Shown in pieces: positions 27,554 to 36,904 of a stretch of DNA of 64,000 nucleotides; position 1 is the stretch's first letter, and every line of letters begins with the position of its first letter. The stretch is from Sphingomonas hankookensis (GTDB lineage Bacteria; Pseudomonadota; Alphaproteobacteria; Sphingomonadales; Sphingomonadaceae), in assembly GCF_001619955.1 (NCBI RefSeq), contig NZ_LQQO01000001.1, positions 372,001-436,000 of the forward strand, written 5' to 3'. The notes beneath the pieces were generated by a model. It did not search any database and was not told where the DNA came from. It saw only the letters and a list, made by a program, of their open reading frames with translations. A program made the position numbers and the translations under genes.

Positions 27554-28782
27554 AGCCGGTCGGGCCGATCCCGGCGGGCTTTGCCGGACCGTCGCGGCTG
27601 ATGGTCGGCGGAGTCGACTTTGCCGAGCTGCTGGAACGCGCCGGGGATACGCCGGCGTTCCTGTATGACGGGGCGGCGCTGGCGGCGCGGGTGGCGCGGT
27701 TGCGCGCAGCGCTGCCGGAGGCGGTGCGGGTCCACTATGCGATCAAGGCCAATCCGCACCGCGACGTGCTGGCGGCGATGGCGGGCATGGTCGACGGGCT
27801 GGATGTCGCATCGGGCGGCGAACTGGCGATGGCGCTGGCGGTGAAGCCGGCGGCGGCGATCAGTTTTGCGGGGCCGGGCAAGCGCGACGACGAACTGGCG
27901 GCGGCGATCACGGCCGGCGCGACGCTGCATGTCGAGTCGGAGGGCGAGGCGGATCGGGCGCTGGCGGTCGGCGACCGGCTGGGGCGCACCCCACGGATTG
28001 CCGTGCGGGTGAACCCGGATTTCGAACTGCGCGGGTCTGGGATGCGGATGGGCGGACGCGCGTCGCCCTTCGGCATTGACGCAGCGCGGGTGCCGGCGCT
28101 GGTGAAGCGGCTGGTCGCGGTCGGCGCGGACTGGCATGGGTTCCACATCTTTGCCGGATCGCAGACGCTGGACAGCGCGGCGATCAGCGAGGCGCAGGCG
28201 GCGACGCTGGCGCTGGCCGAACGGCTGGCGGAAGAAGCGGGCGCGGTGCCGGCGTTCATCAATCTGGGCGGCGGGTTCGGCATTCCCTATTTCGCGGGCG
28301 ACACCCCGGTCGATGTCGAGGGCGTCGGGCAGGCGCTGGGCGAGGCGCTGGCGCGGCGCAGGGCGGTGCTGGCCGAGACCGGTTTTGCGGTCGAACTGGG
28401 GCGATGGCTGGTCGGCGAGGCGGGGGTGTATTGCACGCGGGTCGTCGATGTGAAGGAGAGCGGCGGCGAGACCTTCGTCGTGGTCGATGGCGGGCTGCAC
28501 CACCAACTGGCGGCGAGCGGCAATTTCGGGACGGTGGTGCGGCGCAATTATCCGGTCGCGGTGGCGGAGCGGATGGACGCCGCGCCGGTGATGACCGCGT
28601 CGGTCGTCGGGTGCTTGTGTACGCCGTTGGACCGACTGGCCGACCGGGTGGCTTTGCCCGCGGTGGCGGTCGGCGATACGATCGTGCTGTTCCAGGCGGG
28701 GGCCTATGGTGCGACGGCCAGCCCGGCGGCGTTTCTGGGCCACCCGCCGGCGCGCGAACTGTTCGTCGCAAAGGACGGGTAA
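27550..28782 (+). CDS. PLP-dependent decarboxylase, exosortase A system-associated
   Basis: A 410-residue fold-type III PLP enzyme related to diaminopimelate and ornithine decarboxylases. The PLP lysine is in HYAIKANPHRD. HIFAGSQ and the phosphate-binding glycine loop NLGGGFGIPYF follow, and the Cys-containing loop VVGCLCTPLDRLAD lies near the C-terminus. It starts with GTG 27550 overlapping the ligase stop. It probably makes an amine from an amino acid that is later joined by the ligase/ACP or amidotransferase; the amino acid cannot be read from the sequence. Confidence 0.9.
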   Translation: MKPVGPIPAGFAGPSRLMVGGVDFAELLERAGDTPAFLYDGAALAARVARLRAALPEAVRVHYAIKANPHRDVLAAMAGMVDGLDVASGGELAMALAVKPAAAISFAGPGKRDDELAAAITAGATLHVESEGEADRALAVGDRLGRTPRIAVRVNPDFELRGSGMRMGGRASPFGIDAARVPALVKRLVAVGADWHGFHIFAGSQTLDSAAISEAQAATLALAERLAEEAGAVPAFINLGGGFGIPYFAGDTPVDVEGVGQALGEALARRRAVLAETGFAVELGRWLVGEAGVYCTRVVDVKESGGETFVVVDGGLHHQLAASGNFGTVVRRNYPVAVAERMDAAPVMTASVVGCLCTPLDRLADRVALPAVAVGDTIVLFQAGAYGATASPAAFLGHPPARELFVAKDG

Positions 28783-28920
28783 GCGCACGGAGTCCCGTTA
28801 TGGTGCGTGTTGCGGGAATCGGGTCTATACTCAACCCTATCTTTACCCCTTTGGCAGCATAGCAGGGGCAGTCCTGCGCAGTCCGGTTGCGGCTGCGCTC
28901 GTTCGGAACGAGGTATGGTA

Positions 28921-29556
28921 ATGCGTCGCAGTCATGGTTTGGGGACGGGTGTGGCGCTGATGGCCCTGCTGGGCGGATGCGCCGGGGGGGCGACGCGCCC
29001 CGAGCTGCCGCCCGCGCCGTTCGTGCAGGCGAAGGAAGCGCCGGGCGAGGCCTATGTCATCGGGCCGCTCGACCAGCTGAGCATCTTCGTGTGGCGCAAC
29101 CCCGAACTGTCGACCAAGGTGCAGGTGCGCCCCGACGGGCGGATCACCACGCCGCTGATCAACGACATGCCCGCCACCGGCAAGACGCCGGCGATGCTGG
29201 CCGACGATCTGAAGCTGGCGCTGGGCGAATATGTGAAGGACCCGCTGGTTTCGGTGATCGTCGAGAATTTCTCGGGCACGTTCAGTCAGCAGGTGCGCGT
29301 GGTGGGAGCGACCGAGAAGCCGGCATCGCTGCCGTACCGGGCGAACATGACGCTGCTCGACGCGATGATCGCGGTGGGGGGGCTCAACCAATATGCGTCG
29401 GGCAACCGGGCGCGGCTGGTGCGGTATGACCGCGCGACGGGCAAGCAGTCGGAATTCGGCTTGCGGATTTCCAGCCTGCTCAAGAACGGCGATGCGAGCG
29501 CGAACGTGAAGCTGCAGCCGGGCGACGTCATCATCATCCCCGAGAGCATGTTCTGA
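28921..29556 (+). CDS. XrtA-system exopolysaccharide export lipoprotein
   Basis: A 211-residue Wza-like outer-membrane export protein with a lipobox (ALMALLGGCAGG). The polysaccharide export domain (GPLDQLSIFVWRNPELSTKV, RPDGRITTPLI) is followed by a SLBB-type domain (VRVVGATEKPASLPYRANMTLLDAM). GAGG 7 bases upstream favours ATG 28921 over ATG 28915. A TATACT at 28826-28831 in the 138-base gap before it may be a -10 element, but no good -35 is seen. It forms the outer-membrane exit for the polymer together with the chain-length protein that follows after 1 base. Confidence 0.92.
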   Translation: MRRSHGLGTGVALMALLGGCAGGATRPELPPAPFVQAKEAPGEAYVIGPLDQLSIFVWRNPELSTKVQVRPDGRITTPLINDMPATGKTPAMLADDLKLALGEYVKDPLVSVIVENFSGTFSQQVRVVGATEKPASLPYRANMTLLDAMIAVGGLNQYASGNRARLVRYDRATGKQSEFGLRISSLLKNGDASANVKLQPGDVIIIPESMF

Positions 29557-29557
29557 G

Positions 29558-31081
29558 ATGGACGGGCTGTACGACGAGCTGAAGCTGATCCTCCACGCGA
29601 TCTGGCAGCGGCGCTGGATCGCGCTGGCGGTGGCGTGGGTGGTGTGCCTGGGCGGATGGCTGGCGGTGAGCCAGATTCCCAACAGCTATCAGTCGACCGC
29701 GCGGGTCATGGTGCAGATGCGGCAGGTGTTGCCCGGTGCCGAGGCGGCGGTCGCTCAGAACGATCAGGCGAAGAATATCGACCGCATCCGCCAGACGCTG
29801 ACGTCCGCCGTGAACCTCGAAAAGGTGGTGCGGGGCACGTCGCTGAACGAGACGGTCGCCAATGACCGGGACGTGGGCGACCGGATCGCGTCGTTGCAGA
29901 ATGCGATCAAGCTGACGCAGCAGCAGGACAATCTGTTCGAGATTTCGGCGACGTCGGGCAATCCGAAGGTCGCGCGCGAGGTCGTGCAGAAGATGATCGA
30001 CATCTTCGTGCAGGACAACCTGGCCAGCGACCGCGACGCGACGGTGCAGTCGCTGCGCTTCCTCGACCAGCAGCTATCGCAGCGGCAGAAGCAGCTGGCC
30101 GATGCCGAGGCGCGGCGGCAGGCGTTCCAGGCGCAATATATGGCGATGCTGCCGGGCACCGGGTCGCTCGACGACCGCATGTCGAATGCGCGCAGCGAGC
30201 TGGCGCAGATCGACGGCGATCTGGCGGCGGCGCAGTCGAGCCTGAATGCGGCCAATGCGCAGATGGCGGGGACGGCGGCGACGCTGCCGGGGACGGCGGG
30301 GACGGCGATGGTCGGGCCGGCGCGGGCGCGGCTGAATGCGATCGAGGGTCAGATCGCCGAGGGGCGCAGCCGCGGCTGGACCGATCAGCATCCCGATATG
30401 GTGGCGCTCAATCGCCAGCTGGCTTCTGCGCGAGCGGCGGCGCGGGGCGAGGGTGGCGGCGTCAGCGGCGGCACGGCGGCGTCGCCCAACCCGTTCTACC
30501 TGCAACTGCGCGCGACCCAGGCCGACCGGCAGGCGCGGGTGGCCGAGCTGCAGCAGCGCAAGAGCCAGATCGAAAGCCAGCTGAACGGACTGCAGGCGAA
30601 GATCGCGGCCGACCCGCAGGCGGCGGCGCAGCAGTCGCAGCTGGACCGCGATATCGCGTCGCTGAAACAACAATATGACGCGCTGTTCCAGGACCGTGAG
30701 GAAGTGCGGCTGCGCAGCAGCGTGCAGACCGATACCGATGCGCTGAAGTTCAACGTGATCGATCCCCCGACCCAGCCGAGCAAACCGACCGCACCCAACC
30801 GGCCGCTGCTGCTGCTGGGCGTGCTGGTGGTCGGGATCGGCGCGGGCGTCGGCATCGCCTTTGCGCTCAGCCGGGTGAGGACCAGCTTTGCCACCGCACA
30901 GAAGCTGGAAAAGATCAGCGGGATGCCGGTGCTGGGGTCGATCGGCGAGGTCGTGACCGATGCGGTCCGGGAGACACGCAAGCGGCGCCTGAAGCTGTTT
31001 GCGGGTGGCGCGGGCGCGCTGGTCGCGGCATTCGTGCTGTTGCTGGGGCTGGAATTCGCCCAGCGCGGGCTGGTGGCGTGA
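29558..31081 (+). CDS. XrtA-system polysaccharide chain length determinant (Wzz type)
   Basis: A 507-residue inner-membrane protein. The Wzz domain with the first transmembrane helix (WIALAVAWVVCLGGWLAV) is N-terminal. Long coiled-coil segments lie at about 170-250 and 320-400 (LDQQLSQRQKQLADAEARRQ). Then come a proline-rich stretch (DPPTQPSKPTAPNRP) and a second transmembrane helix, with a third hydrophobic helix at the very end. It sets polymer length and acts with the separate tyrosine kinase encoded next, which overlaps by 4 bases (GTGA). Confidence 0.9.
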   Translation: MDGLYDELKLILHAIWQRRWIALAVAWVVCLGGWLAVSQIPNSYQSTARVMVQMRQVLPGAEAAVAQNDQAKNIDRIRQTLTSAVNLEKVVRGTSLNETVANDRDVGDRIASLQNAIKLTQQQDNLFEISATSGNPKVAREVVQKMIDIFVQDNLASDRDATVQSLRFLDQQLSQRQKQLADAEARRQAFQAQYMAMLPGTGSLDDRMSNARSELAQIDGDLAAAQSSLNAANAQMAGTAATLPGTAGTAMVGPARARLNAIEGQIAEGRSRGWTDQHPDMVALNRQLASARAAARGEGGGVSGGTAASPNPFYLQLRATQADRQARVAELQQRKSQIESQLNGLQAKIAADPQAAAQQSQLDRDIASLKQQYDALFQDREEVRLRSSVQTDTDALKFNVIDPPTQPSKPTAPNRPLLLLGVLVVGIGAGVGIAFALSRVRTSFATAQKLEKISGMPVLGSIGEVVTDAVRETRKRRLKLFAGGAGALVAAFVLLLGLEFAQRGLVA

Positions 31082-32010
31082 GTGGGGATGACAAGGTGAA
31101 CGACCAATCGCACCGGGCCATGCGCGCATCGTTGCTGGAGCGCGCGGCGGATCGTTGGCAGCTGGGGCCGAAGCCCGAACTGCCGCCGGTCGCCATGCCC
31201 GACCTGCCTCCCCCACCGCCGCCGGTCGCGGCGAAGCCTGCCGCGCGCAAGATGCCGCCGGCACGCATCCGTCCGTTCGATCCAGCGCGGATCGATCGCG
31301 AACGGCTGGCCGAGGCGGGGATGCTGGTGCCCGGTGGTCCGGTGACGGCGCTGGCCGAGGAATTCCGGCTGGTGAAGCGCCAGCTGCTGACCACCGCCGC
31401 CGATATCGAGAAGCGCGACCCGCAGGCGGCGCGCATGGTGCTGGTGTGTTCGGCGCAGCCGGGCGACGGCAAGACCTTCTGTGCGATCAACCTCGCCCTG
31501 TCGCTGGCGGCGGAGCGCGATTTGCAGATCCTGCTGGTCGATGCCGATTTCCCGAAGCCCGACATTCTCGACCGGCTGGGCATCGCCGCGAGCGGACAGG
31601 GGCTGCTCGACGCGCTGGGCGATCCGGCGATCGATGTCGAGGCGCTGGTGATCCCGACCGACGTGCCGCAGCTGTCGGTGCTGCCGGCGGGCAAGCGGAC
31701 GAACGCCGATACCGAGTTGCTGCGTAGCGACCATGCGCAGGACGTGCTGGAGCGGCTGCTGAGCGCCGATCCCGACCGGATCGTCATCTTCGATTCGCCC
31801 CCCGCGCTCGCCGCGTCGCCGGCCGCGGTGCTGGCGTCGCTGGTCGGGCAGACGGTGCTGGTGGTCCGCGCCGATCGCAGCAGCGAATCGGACCTGCGCG
31901 AGGCGGTGGCGCTGCTCGACGGGTGCGACGATATCCAGCTGCTGCTGAACGCGACGACGTACCGGGCGGAAGGGGCGCGGTTCGGCTATTACGGGCAGGA
32001 TAAGGAATGA
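31078..32010 (+). CDS. XrtA-associated tyrosine autokinase (CpsD/Wzc-C type)
   Basis: A 310-residue cytoplasmic bacterial tyrosine kinase. A proline-rich N-terminus (PDLPPPPPPV at about 41-50) precedes Walker A SAQPGDGKTF (about 125-134), Walker A' LLVDADFPKPD (about 152-162) and Walker B RIVIFDSPPAL. The C-terminal tail ATTYRAEGARFGYYGQDKE holds three tyrosines suited to autophosphorylation. It starts with GTG 31078 overlapping the chain-length gene, and the stop overlaps the outer-membrane protein start (ATGA). Confidence 0.9.
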   Translation: MSGDDKVNDQSHRAMRASLLERAADRWQLGPKPELPPVAMPDLPPPPPPVAAKPAARKMPPARIRPFDPARIDRERLAEAGMLVPGGPVTALAEEFRLVKRQLLTTAADIEKRDPQAARMVLVCSAQPGDGKTFCAINLALSLAAERDLQILLVDADFPKPDILDRLGIAASGQGLLDALGDPAIDVEALVIPTDVPQLSVLPAGKRTNADTELLRSDHAQDVLERLLSADPDRIVIFDSPPALAASPAAVLASLVGQTVLVVRADRSSESDLREAVALLDGCDDIQLLLNATTYRAEGARFGYYGQDKE

Positions 32011-33614
32011 TGCGCTGGCTCGCCCTGCCGGTCGTGGTCGCAGCGTCGGCAAGCCCGGCGCTGGCGCAGCGGGTCGAGGTGTCGCCCTATATCGAGGCGG
32101 GGCAGGTGCTGCTCGCCGATCTGAACGACGGCGATGTGGTGACCTATACCCAGCTGACCGCCGGGGTCGATGCGACGATCACGACGCAGCGGGTGCAGGT
32201 CCAGGCCAATTACCAGTATCAGCGGCTGATCGACTGGGGCGACGATTTCGGCAATGGCGACGTCCATTCGGGCCTGGCGCGGGCCAATGTGCAGATTACC
32301 CGCTGGCTGAACCTGGAAGGCGGCGCGATCGCCACGCGGGCGCAGGGCGATACGCGCGGCGGCGGGTTCGGACCGCTGGTCAATGCGAGCAACGTCAATA
32401 CCGCGCAGGTTTATGGCCTCTATGCCGGGCCGAGCGTCAACACGCGCGTCGGCCCGTTCGCGGTCAACGGCACCTATCAATTCGGTTATGTGAAGGCGGA
32501 GACGCCGGGCGTGGTCGATCTGGCGCCGGGGCAGCGGCGGCTGGATTATTATGACGAGGCGACCAGCCATCTGGTGATGGGCAGCGCCGGCACCCGCGCG
32601 GGCACGCTGCTGCCGATCGGCTTCACCGTGTCGGGGGCGTGGCTGCGTGAGGATGCGGGGCAGCTCGACCAGAAGTTCGAGGGCGCGTACGGCCGGGTCG
32701 ATGCGGTGCTGCCGATCACGCGGACGCTGGCGGCGGTCGGTGGCGTCGGCTACGAAAAGATCGAGGTGACGCAGCGCGACCCGCTGCTCGATGCGCAGAA
32801 TATTCCGGTTGTCGATGGCGCAGGGCGGTTCGTGACCGATCCGGCGTCGGCGCCGCGCATCGCCTATGACACCGACGGCATCATCTGGGACGCGGGCGTA
32901 TTGTGGCGGCCCAGCCCCCGCACCGCGCTGGAGGCGCGGCTGGGGCGGCGCTACGGGTCGATGAGCTACACTGGGTCGCTGCAATGGCAGGTCAGCCCGG
33001 CATCGGCATTGCAGGTCGGTGTTTACGACAGCGTGACGACGTTCGGGCGGCAGCTGACCGGATCGCTGTCGCAGCTGCCGATCAACTATATCGGGGGCGA
33101 GGACCCGTTCGGTGCGCGTTATGGCGGGTGCGTGTTCGGCGGAGGCGTGACGCCGGAGGGCGCGTCCAATGCCGGCGGATGCCTCACCCCGGTATTCCAG
33201 TCGGTCAGCGCGGCGACCTTCCGCGCGCGGGGCATCGATGCGGTCTATTCGATCACGCGCGGTCCGACGCGGCTGGGGCTGGGCGCGGGCTATGCCAGCC
33301 GGGCCTATTATATCCCGCCGGTGCCGGGCGCGGTCATCTATCGCACGCGCGACGAGAGCTATTATGTCCAGGGCTTCGGCCAATGGGCGCTCGACAGCCG
33401 GTCGTCGGTCAGTGCGGACCTGTATGCGAACTATTTCGCCAGCGGGATCGAAGGCGGGCTGGACGCATGGGGCGGCGGTGCGCAGGGCGGCTATTATCGC
33501 AGCTTCGGGCGGGCCTATGGCAGCCTGACCGCCGGGGTGTACGGGTTCGACGTGGAGCGGAGCCAGTCGGACCTGATCGCGCAGGCGTTGCTGGCGGTCG
33601 GGTTCCGTTTCTAA
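32007..33614 (+). CDS. PEP-CTERM system-associated outer membrane beta-barrel protein
   Basis: A 535-residue exported protein with signal peptide MMRWLALPVVVAASASPALAQ, then alternating beta-strand sequence and the terminal phenylalanine (LLAVGFRF) typical of outer-membrane barrels. It matches the family of outer-membrane proteins found in exosortase exopolysaccharide loci (TIGR03016 type). It may aid polymer secretion across the outer membrane. The stop is followed after 25 bases by a 29-base palindrome, so the first part of the operon may end here. Confidence 0.82.
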   Translation: MMRWLALPVVVAASASPALAQRVEVSPYIEAGQVLLADLNDGDVVTYTQLTAGVDATITTQRVQVQANYQYQRLIDWGDDFGNGDVHSGLARANVQITRWLNLEGGAIATRAQGDTRGGGFGPLVNASNVNTAQVYGLYAGPSVNTRVGPFAVNGTYQFGYVKAETPGVVDLAPGQRRLDYYDEATSHLVMGSAGTRAGTLLPIGFTVSGAWLREDAGQLDQKFEGAYGRVDAVLPITRTLAAVGGVGYEKIEVTQRDPLLDAQNIPVVDGAGRFVTDPASAPRIAYDTDGIIWDAGVLWRPSPRTALEARLGRRYGSMSYTGSLQWQVSPASALQVGVYDSVTTFGRQLTGSLSQLPINYIGGEDPFGARYGGCVFGGGVTPEGASNAGGCLTPVFQSVSAATFRARGIDAVYSITRGPTRLGLGAGYASRAYYIPPVPGAVIYRTRDESYYVQGFGQWALDSRSSVSADLYANYFASGIEGGLDAWGGGAQGGYYRSFGRAYGSLTAGVYGFDVERSQSDLIAQALLAVGFRF

Positions 33615-33639
33615 CGGGCCGCCGCCGCCGTGATCGTAT

Positions 33640-33668
33640 CGTCACCCCGGGTCAAGCCCGGGGTGACG
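33640..33668. repeat. 29-base perfect hairpin repeat
   Basis: Perfect 12-base arms (CGTCACCCCGGG and complement) with loop TCAAG. An identical 29-base copy lies at 45524-45552. It is 25 bases after the outer-membrane protein stop. The rest of 33615-33813 has a TATAAA about 50 bases before the next gene but no matching -35. Confidence 0.9.
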
Positions 33669-33813
33669 GGGGGATAGGTGGGCGTGCCTTTCGCCGACGT
33701 CGTTCGAGCAGTCGTGCACCCCTACCGGCCGGGAACGGAACAGGGTAAATTCGCCGGATTATAAACGAACATTCAACCGATTGGCGGCTACGGTCCCGCC
33801 ATTGGAGACGATG

Positions 33814-35010
33814 ATGTACGACGATCATTATGGCCTGACCGGTCGCCCGTTCCAGTTGACGCCCGATCCGGCCTTCTGGTTCGACACGGCGACGCACCGC
33901 AAGGCGATGGCGTATCTCGGCTACGGGTTGAGCCAGGGCGAAGGCTTCATCGTCATTACCGGCGATCCGGGCACCGGCAAGACGACGCTGCTCGGCCACC
34001 TGATGCAGACGATCGATCCGGAGCGGTTGAACGTCATCCGCATCGTCACGACCCAGATCGAGGCGGACGACCTGCTGCGGCTGGTCGCGGCGGGGCTGGA
34101 TGTCGATCACCATGGATTGACCAAGGCGCAGCTGCTCGAAGCGATCGAGCGGGGCCTGCACAATGTCGCGCGGTCGGGGCGGCGCACGTTGCTGGTGATC
34201 GACGAGGCGCAGTCGCTGCCGGTCGGATCGATCGAAGAATTGCGGATGCTGTCGAATTTCCAGGCGGGCGGCTATGCGCTGTTGCAGATCTTCCTGCTGG
34301 GCCAGCCGGAGTTCCGCCAGCGGCTGCACGGGTCGGACCGGCTGGAGCAGCTGCGCCAGCGGGTGATCGCGATGCACCATCTGGAGCCGATGGGCGTCGA
34401 GGAGGTCGGGCCGTATCTGGAACACCGCCTCGGCATCGTCGGGTGGAATGGTTCGCCCAGTTTCAGCATGGATGCGCTGGCGGCGCTGCACCACTGGTCG
34501 GGCGGCGTGCCGCGGCGGTTGAACCAGCTCGCCGGGCGGGTGCTGCTGTACGGCGCGATCGAGGGGATCGAGCGGTTCGGGTCGCTCGACATCGAACAGG
34601 TGATCGCGGATCTCGACGGTGACGGGATGGGGACCCATGCGCCCGAATCCGCCGCGCCCGTGCGGGCGGAGGCGGCGCCGGTGGCCGAGGCGACCCCGGT
34701 CGTCGATGCCGATCCGTTGCCGATGACCCCGCCACCGCCGCCGATGCCGCCGCGCCCGATCCACCTGTCGGTGGTCGATGTCGCCGGTTGGCCGACGCCG
34801 ATCGTCGAGGAAGCGCCGGCTGCGGCGGCCCCGGTGGCAGCCCCGGTCGATGCGGCGGATCGCGACGCGCTGGTCGCGCGGATCGCGGCGCTGGAGGAAC
34901 GGTTGGAGGAACAGGATGCGGCGCTGCGCCGGGTGCTGACCCTGCTGGTCGACTGGGTCGAGGGCGAACAACGCCGTCCCGACCTGTCGTCGATCCGCGC
35001 CGCCGGCTGA
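33814..35010 (+). CDS. XrtA/PEP-CTERM system-associated ATPase
   Basis: A 398-residue AAA ATPase of the ExeA/MshM-like type. Residues 1-20 (MYDDHYGLTGRPFQLTPDPA) are the family start, Walker A GDPGTGKT is at 50-57, and Walker B is LLVIDEAQ. About 120 C-terminal residues are alanine/proline-rich with a coiled coil (RIAALEERLEEQDAALRR). GGAG 6 bases before 33814 favours this ATG over 33811. It probably powers or organises assembly of the export machinery. It begins the second part of the plus-strand operon. Confidence 0.9.
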   Translation: MYDDHYGLTGRPFQLTPDPAFWFDTATHRKAMAYLGYGLSQGEGFIVITGDPGTGKTTLLGHLMQTIDPERLNVIRIVTTQIEADDLLRLVAAGLDVDHHGLTKAQLLEAIERGLHNVARSGRRTLLVIDEAQSLPVGSIEELRMLSNFQAGGYALLQIFLLGQPEFRQRLHGSDRLEQLRQRVIAMHHLEPMGVEEVGPYLEHRLGIVGWNGSPSFSMDALAALHHWSGGVPRRLNQLAGRVLLYGAIEGIERFGSLDIEQVIADLDGDGMGTHAPESAAPVRAEAAPVAEATPVVDADPLPMTPPPPPMPPRPIHLSVVDVAGWPTPIVEEAPAAAAPVAAPVDAADRDALVARIAALEERLEEQDAALRRVLTLLVDWVEGEQRRPDLSSIRAAG

Positions 35011-35018
35011 CGCACCCC

Positions 35019-35858
35019 ATGCGCAACGCGATGTCGGTCGATGTCGAGGACTGGTTCCAGGTCGGGGCGTTCGAAACGGTCATCGACCGGGGCGACTGGG
35101 ACACGCTCGAATGCCGGGTGGAGGCGAATACCGATGCGGTGCTCGACCTGTTCGCCGCCGGCGGGGTGACGGCGACGTTCTTCACGCTCGGCTGGGTCGC
35201 GCATCGCTTTCCGGCGCTGATGCAGCGCATCGTGGCCGGCGGGCATGAGCTGGCGAGCCATGGCTGGGATCACAAGCGCGTCTTCACGATGACCGCCGAC
35301 GAATTCCGGCACGATCTGGCACGGGCGAAGGCGGCGCTGGAGGATGCGGGCGGACAGGCGGTGACCGGATATCGCGCGCCGAGCTTTTCGATCGACCGGC
35401 GGACGCCATGGGCGCATGCCGTGCTGGCGGAGGCGGGCTATGCCTATTCGTCGTCGGTCGCGCCGCTGACCCATGACCATTATGGCTGGAAGGATGCGCC
35501 GCGCGTGCTGCACCGGCCGGTTGCGGGCAGCGACCTGATCGAATGGCCGATCACACTGGCCAAGGTGCTGGGGCGCGAAGTGTCGGCGGGGGGCGGGTTC
35601 TTTCGCCTGTTGCCGAACCGGGTGGTCGAGGATGCGGTGGTGCGGAGCAACCAGGCCGACGCCCATCCGGCGATGTTCTATTTCCATCCCTGGGAGATCG
35701 ATCCCGGCCAGCCGCGGGTGAAGAACGCGCCGTTGAAGTCGAAGCTGCGGCATTATTCGCGGCTGGGGGCGATGGCGGGCAAGCTCGAACGGTTGATGGC
35801 GAACCATGACTGGGGCCGGGCCGACCGGATCGTCGCCGAGCGCGCGGGCGCGCTGTGA
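35019..35858 (+). CDS. XrtA-system polysaccharide deacetylase (NodB type with DUF3473)
   Basis: A 279-residue carbohydrate esterase family 4 protein. It has MSVDVEDW (metal-binding Asp), VTATFFTLGWVAHRFP, the histidine metal motif HELASHGWDH, and the catalytic region GYRAPSFSID. The C-terminal DUF3473 part (FYFHPWEIDPGQPR) is typical of XrtA loci. It likely removes N-acetyl groups from the polymer. ATG 35019 gives the family-like start MRNAMSVDVEDW. The stop overlaps the next GTG. Confidence 0.93.
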   Translation: MRNAMSVDVEDWFQVGAFETVIDRGDWDTLECRVEANTDAVLDLFAAGGVTATFFTLGWVAHRFPALMQRIVAGGHELASHGWDHKRVFTMTADEFRHDLARAKAALEDAGGQAVTGYRAPSFSIDRRTPWAHAVLAEAGYAYSSSVAPLTHDHYGWKDAPRVLHRPVAGSDLIEWPITLAKVLGREVSAGGGFFRLLPNRVVEDAVVRSNQADAHPAMFYFHPWEIDPGQPRVKNAPLKSKLRHYSRLGAMAGKLERLMANHDWGRADRIVAERAGAL

Positions 35859-36904
35859 TCGCGGTACGGCGGGCCGATCTGGCCGATGCGGGCGAGCGCA
35901 CCCGGATCGAGACGTTCGTGGGTGAGCATCCCGACGGCACGCCGTTCCACCTGCCGGTCTGGGGTGAGGCGACGGCGGCGGGGTGCGGGCAGGATTACCG
36001 GATGCTGCTGGCCGAGGATGGCGGGGTGCTCAAGGGCGTCGTGCCGTTGACCCATGTCCGTTCGCCCTTGTTCGGGGCGGCGTTGGTGTCGACCGGGTTC
36101 GGGGTCGGCGGCGGGGTGCTGGCGAGCGACCCGGCGGCGGGCGCGGCGCTGGCGGCGGCGGCGGTCGAGATGGCGCGGGAGCTGCGCTGTCCGACGATCG
36201 AGATGCGCGGCGGCGTGCCGATCGACGGGGCGGGGTGGACGTGGGACGATAGCCGCTATGTCGGGTTCGTCCGGCCGCTGGCGAACGACGACGATGCCGA
36301 ATTGCTGGCGATCCCGCGCAAGCAGCGCGCCGATGTGCGCAAGGCGCTGGCCGAGCCGTTCGAGATCGCCATCGGGCGCGACCGGGCGGCGCTGGCGGAG
36401 CATTTCCATGTTTATGGGACGTCAGTGCGTAATCTCGGTACGCCGGTGTTTCCGCGGTCGCTGTTCGCGGAGGTTGTGCGGCGGTTCGGGGACGACGCCG
36501 ATGTGCTGACCGTGCGGCATGGCGGCGTGGCGGTGGCGAGCGTGCTGTCGGTCTATTGGCGGGGCACGGTCTATCCCTATTGGGGTGGCGGTACGGCGGC
36601 GGCGCGGGGTCTGCGGGCCAATGAGCGGATGTATTTCGAGCTGATGCGGCATGCGCGGGCCAGGGGCTGCACAGCGTTCGATTTCGGGCGGTCGAAGGTC
36701 GGAACCGGGCCGGCGGCGTACAAGAAGAACTGGGGTTTCGTCGGCACGCCGCTGGGCTATCCGACATGGACGGCCGATGGCGAGCGCCCACGCGATGCCA
36801 GCCCGCTCAACCCCAAATACCGGCTGAAGATCGCGGCGTGGCAGAAGTTGCCGGTCGCGGTCGCCAATCGCGTCGGGCCGTTCATCGCGAAGGGGCTGGG
36901 GTGA
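35855..36904 (+). CDS. FemAB-family protein of the XrtA system
   Basis: A 349-residue protein with two GNAT-like halves as in FemAB/FemX peptidyltransferases. FHLPVWGEA is near the start, FDFGRSKVGTGPAAYKKNWGF near the end, and YPYWGGGTAAARGLRANERM lies in the second half. FemAB proteins transfer amino acids from aminoacyl-tRNA to an acceptor amine. In XrtA loci the acceptor is unknown and may be a sugar amine exposed by the upstream deacetylase. GTG 35855 and the stop both overlap neighbours by 4 bases. Confidence 0.88.
   Translation: MIAVRRADLADAGERTRIETFVGEHPDGTPFHLPVWGEATAAGCGQDYRMLLAEDGGVLKGVVPLTHVRSPLFGAALVSTGFGVGGGVLASDPAAGAALAAAAVEMARELRCPTIEMRGGVPIDGAGWTWDDSRYVGFVRPLANDDDAELLAIPRKQRADVRKALAEPFEIAIGRDRAALAEHFHVYGTSVRNLGTPVFPRSLFAEVVRRFGDDADVLTVRHGGVAVASVLSVYWRGTVYPYWGGGTAAARGLRANERMYFELMRHARARGCTAFDFGRSKVGTGPAAYKKNWGFVGTPLGYPTWTADGERPRDASPLNPKYRLKIAAWQKLPVAVANRVGPFIAKGLG

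Noticed and set aside
26000..33813. Sigma-54 (-24/-12) promoters before XrtA genes
   Set aside because: I looked for TGGC-N8-TTGC patterns in the gaps before 26051, 28921 and 33814 and in front of the repeat protein; none had both GG and GC at correct spacing.
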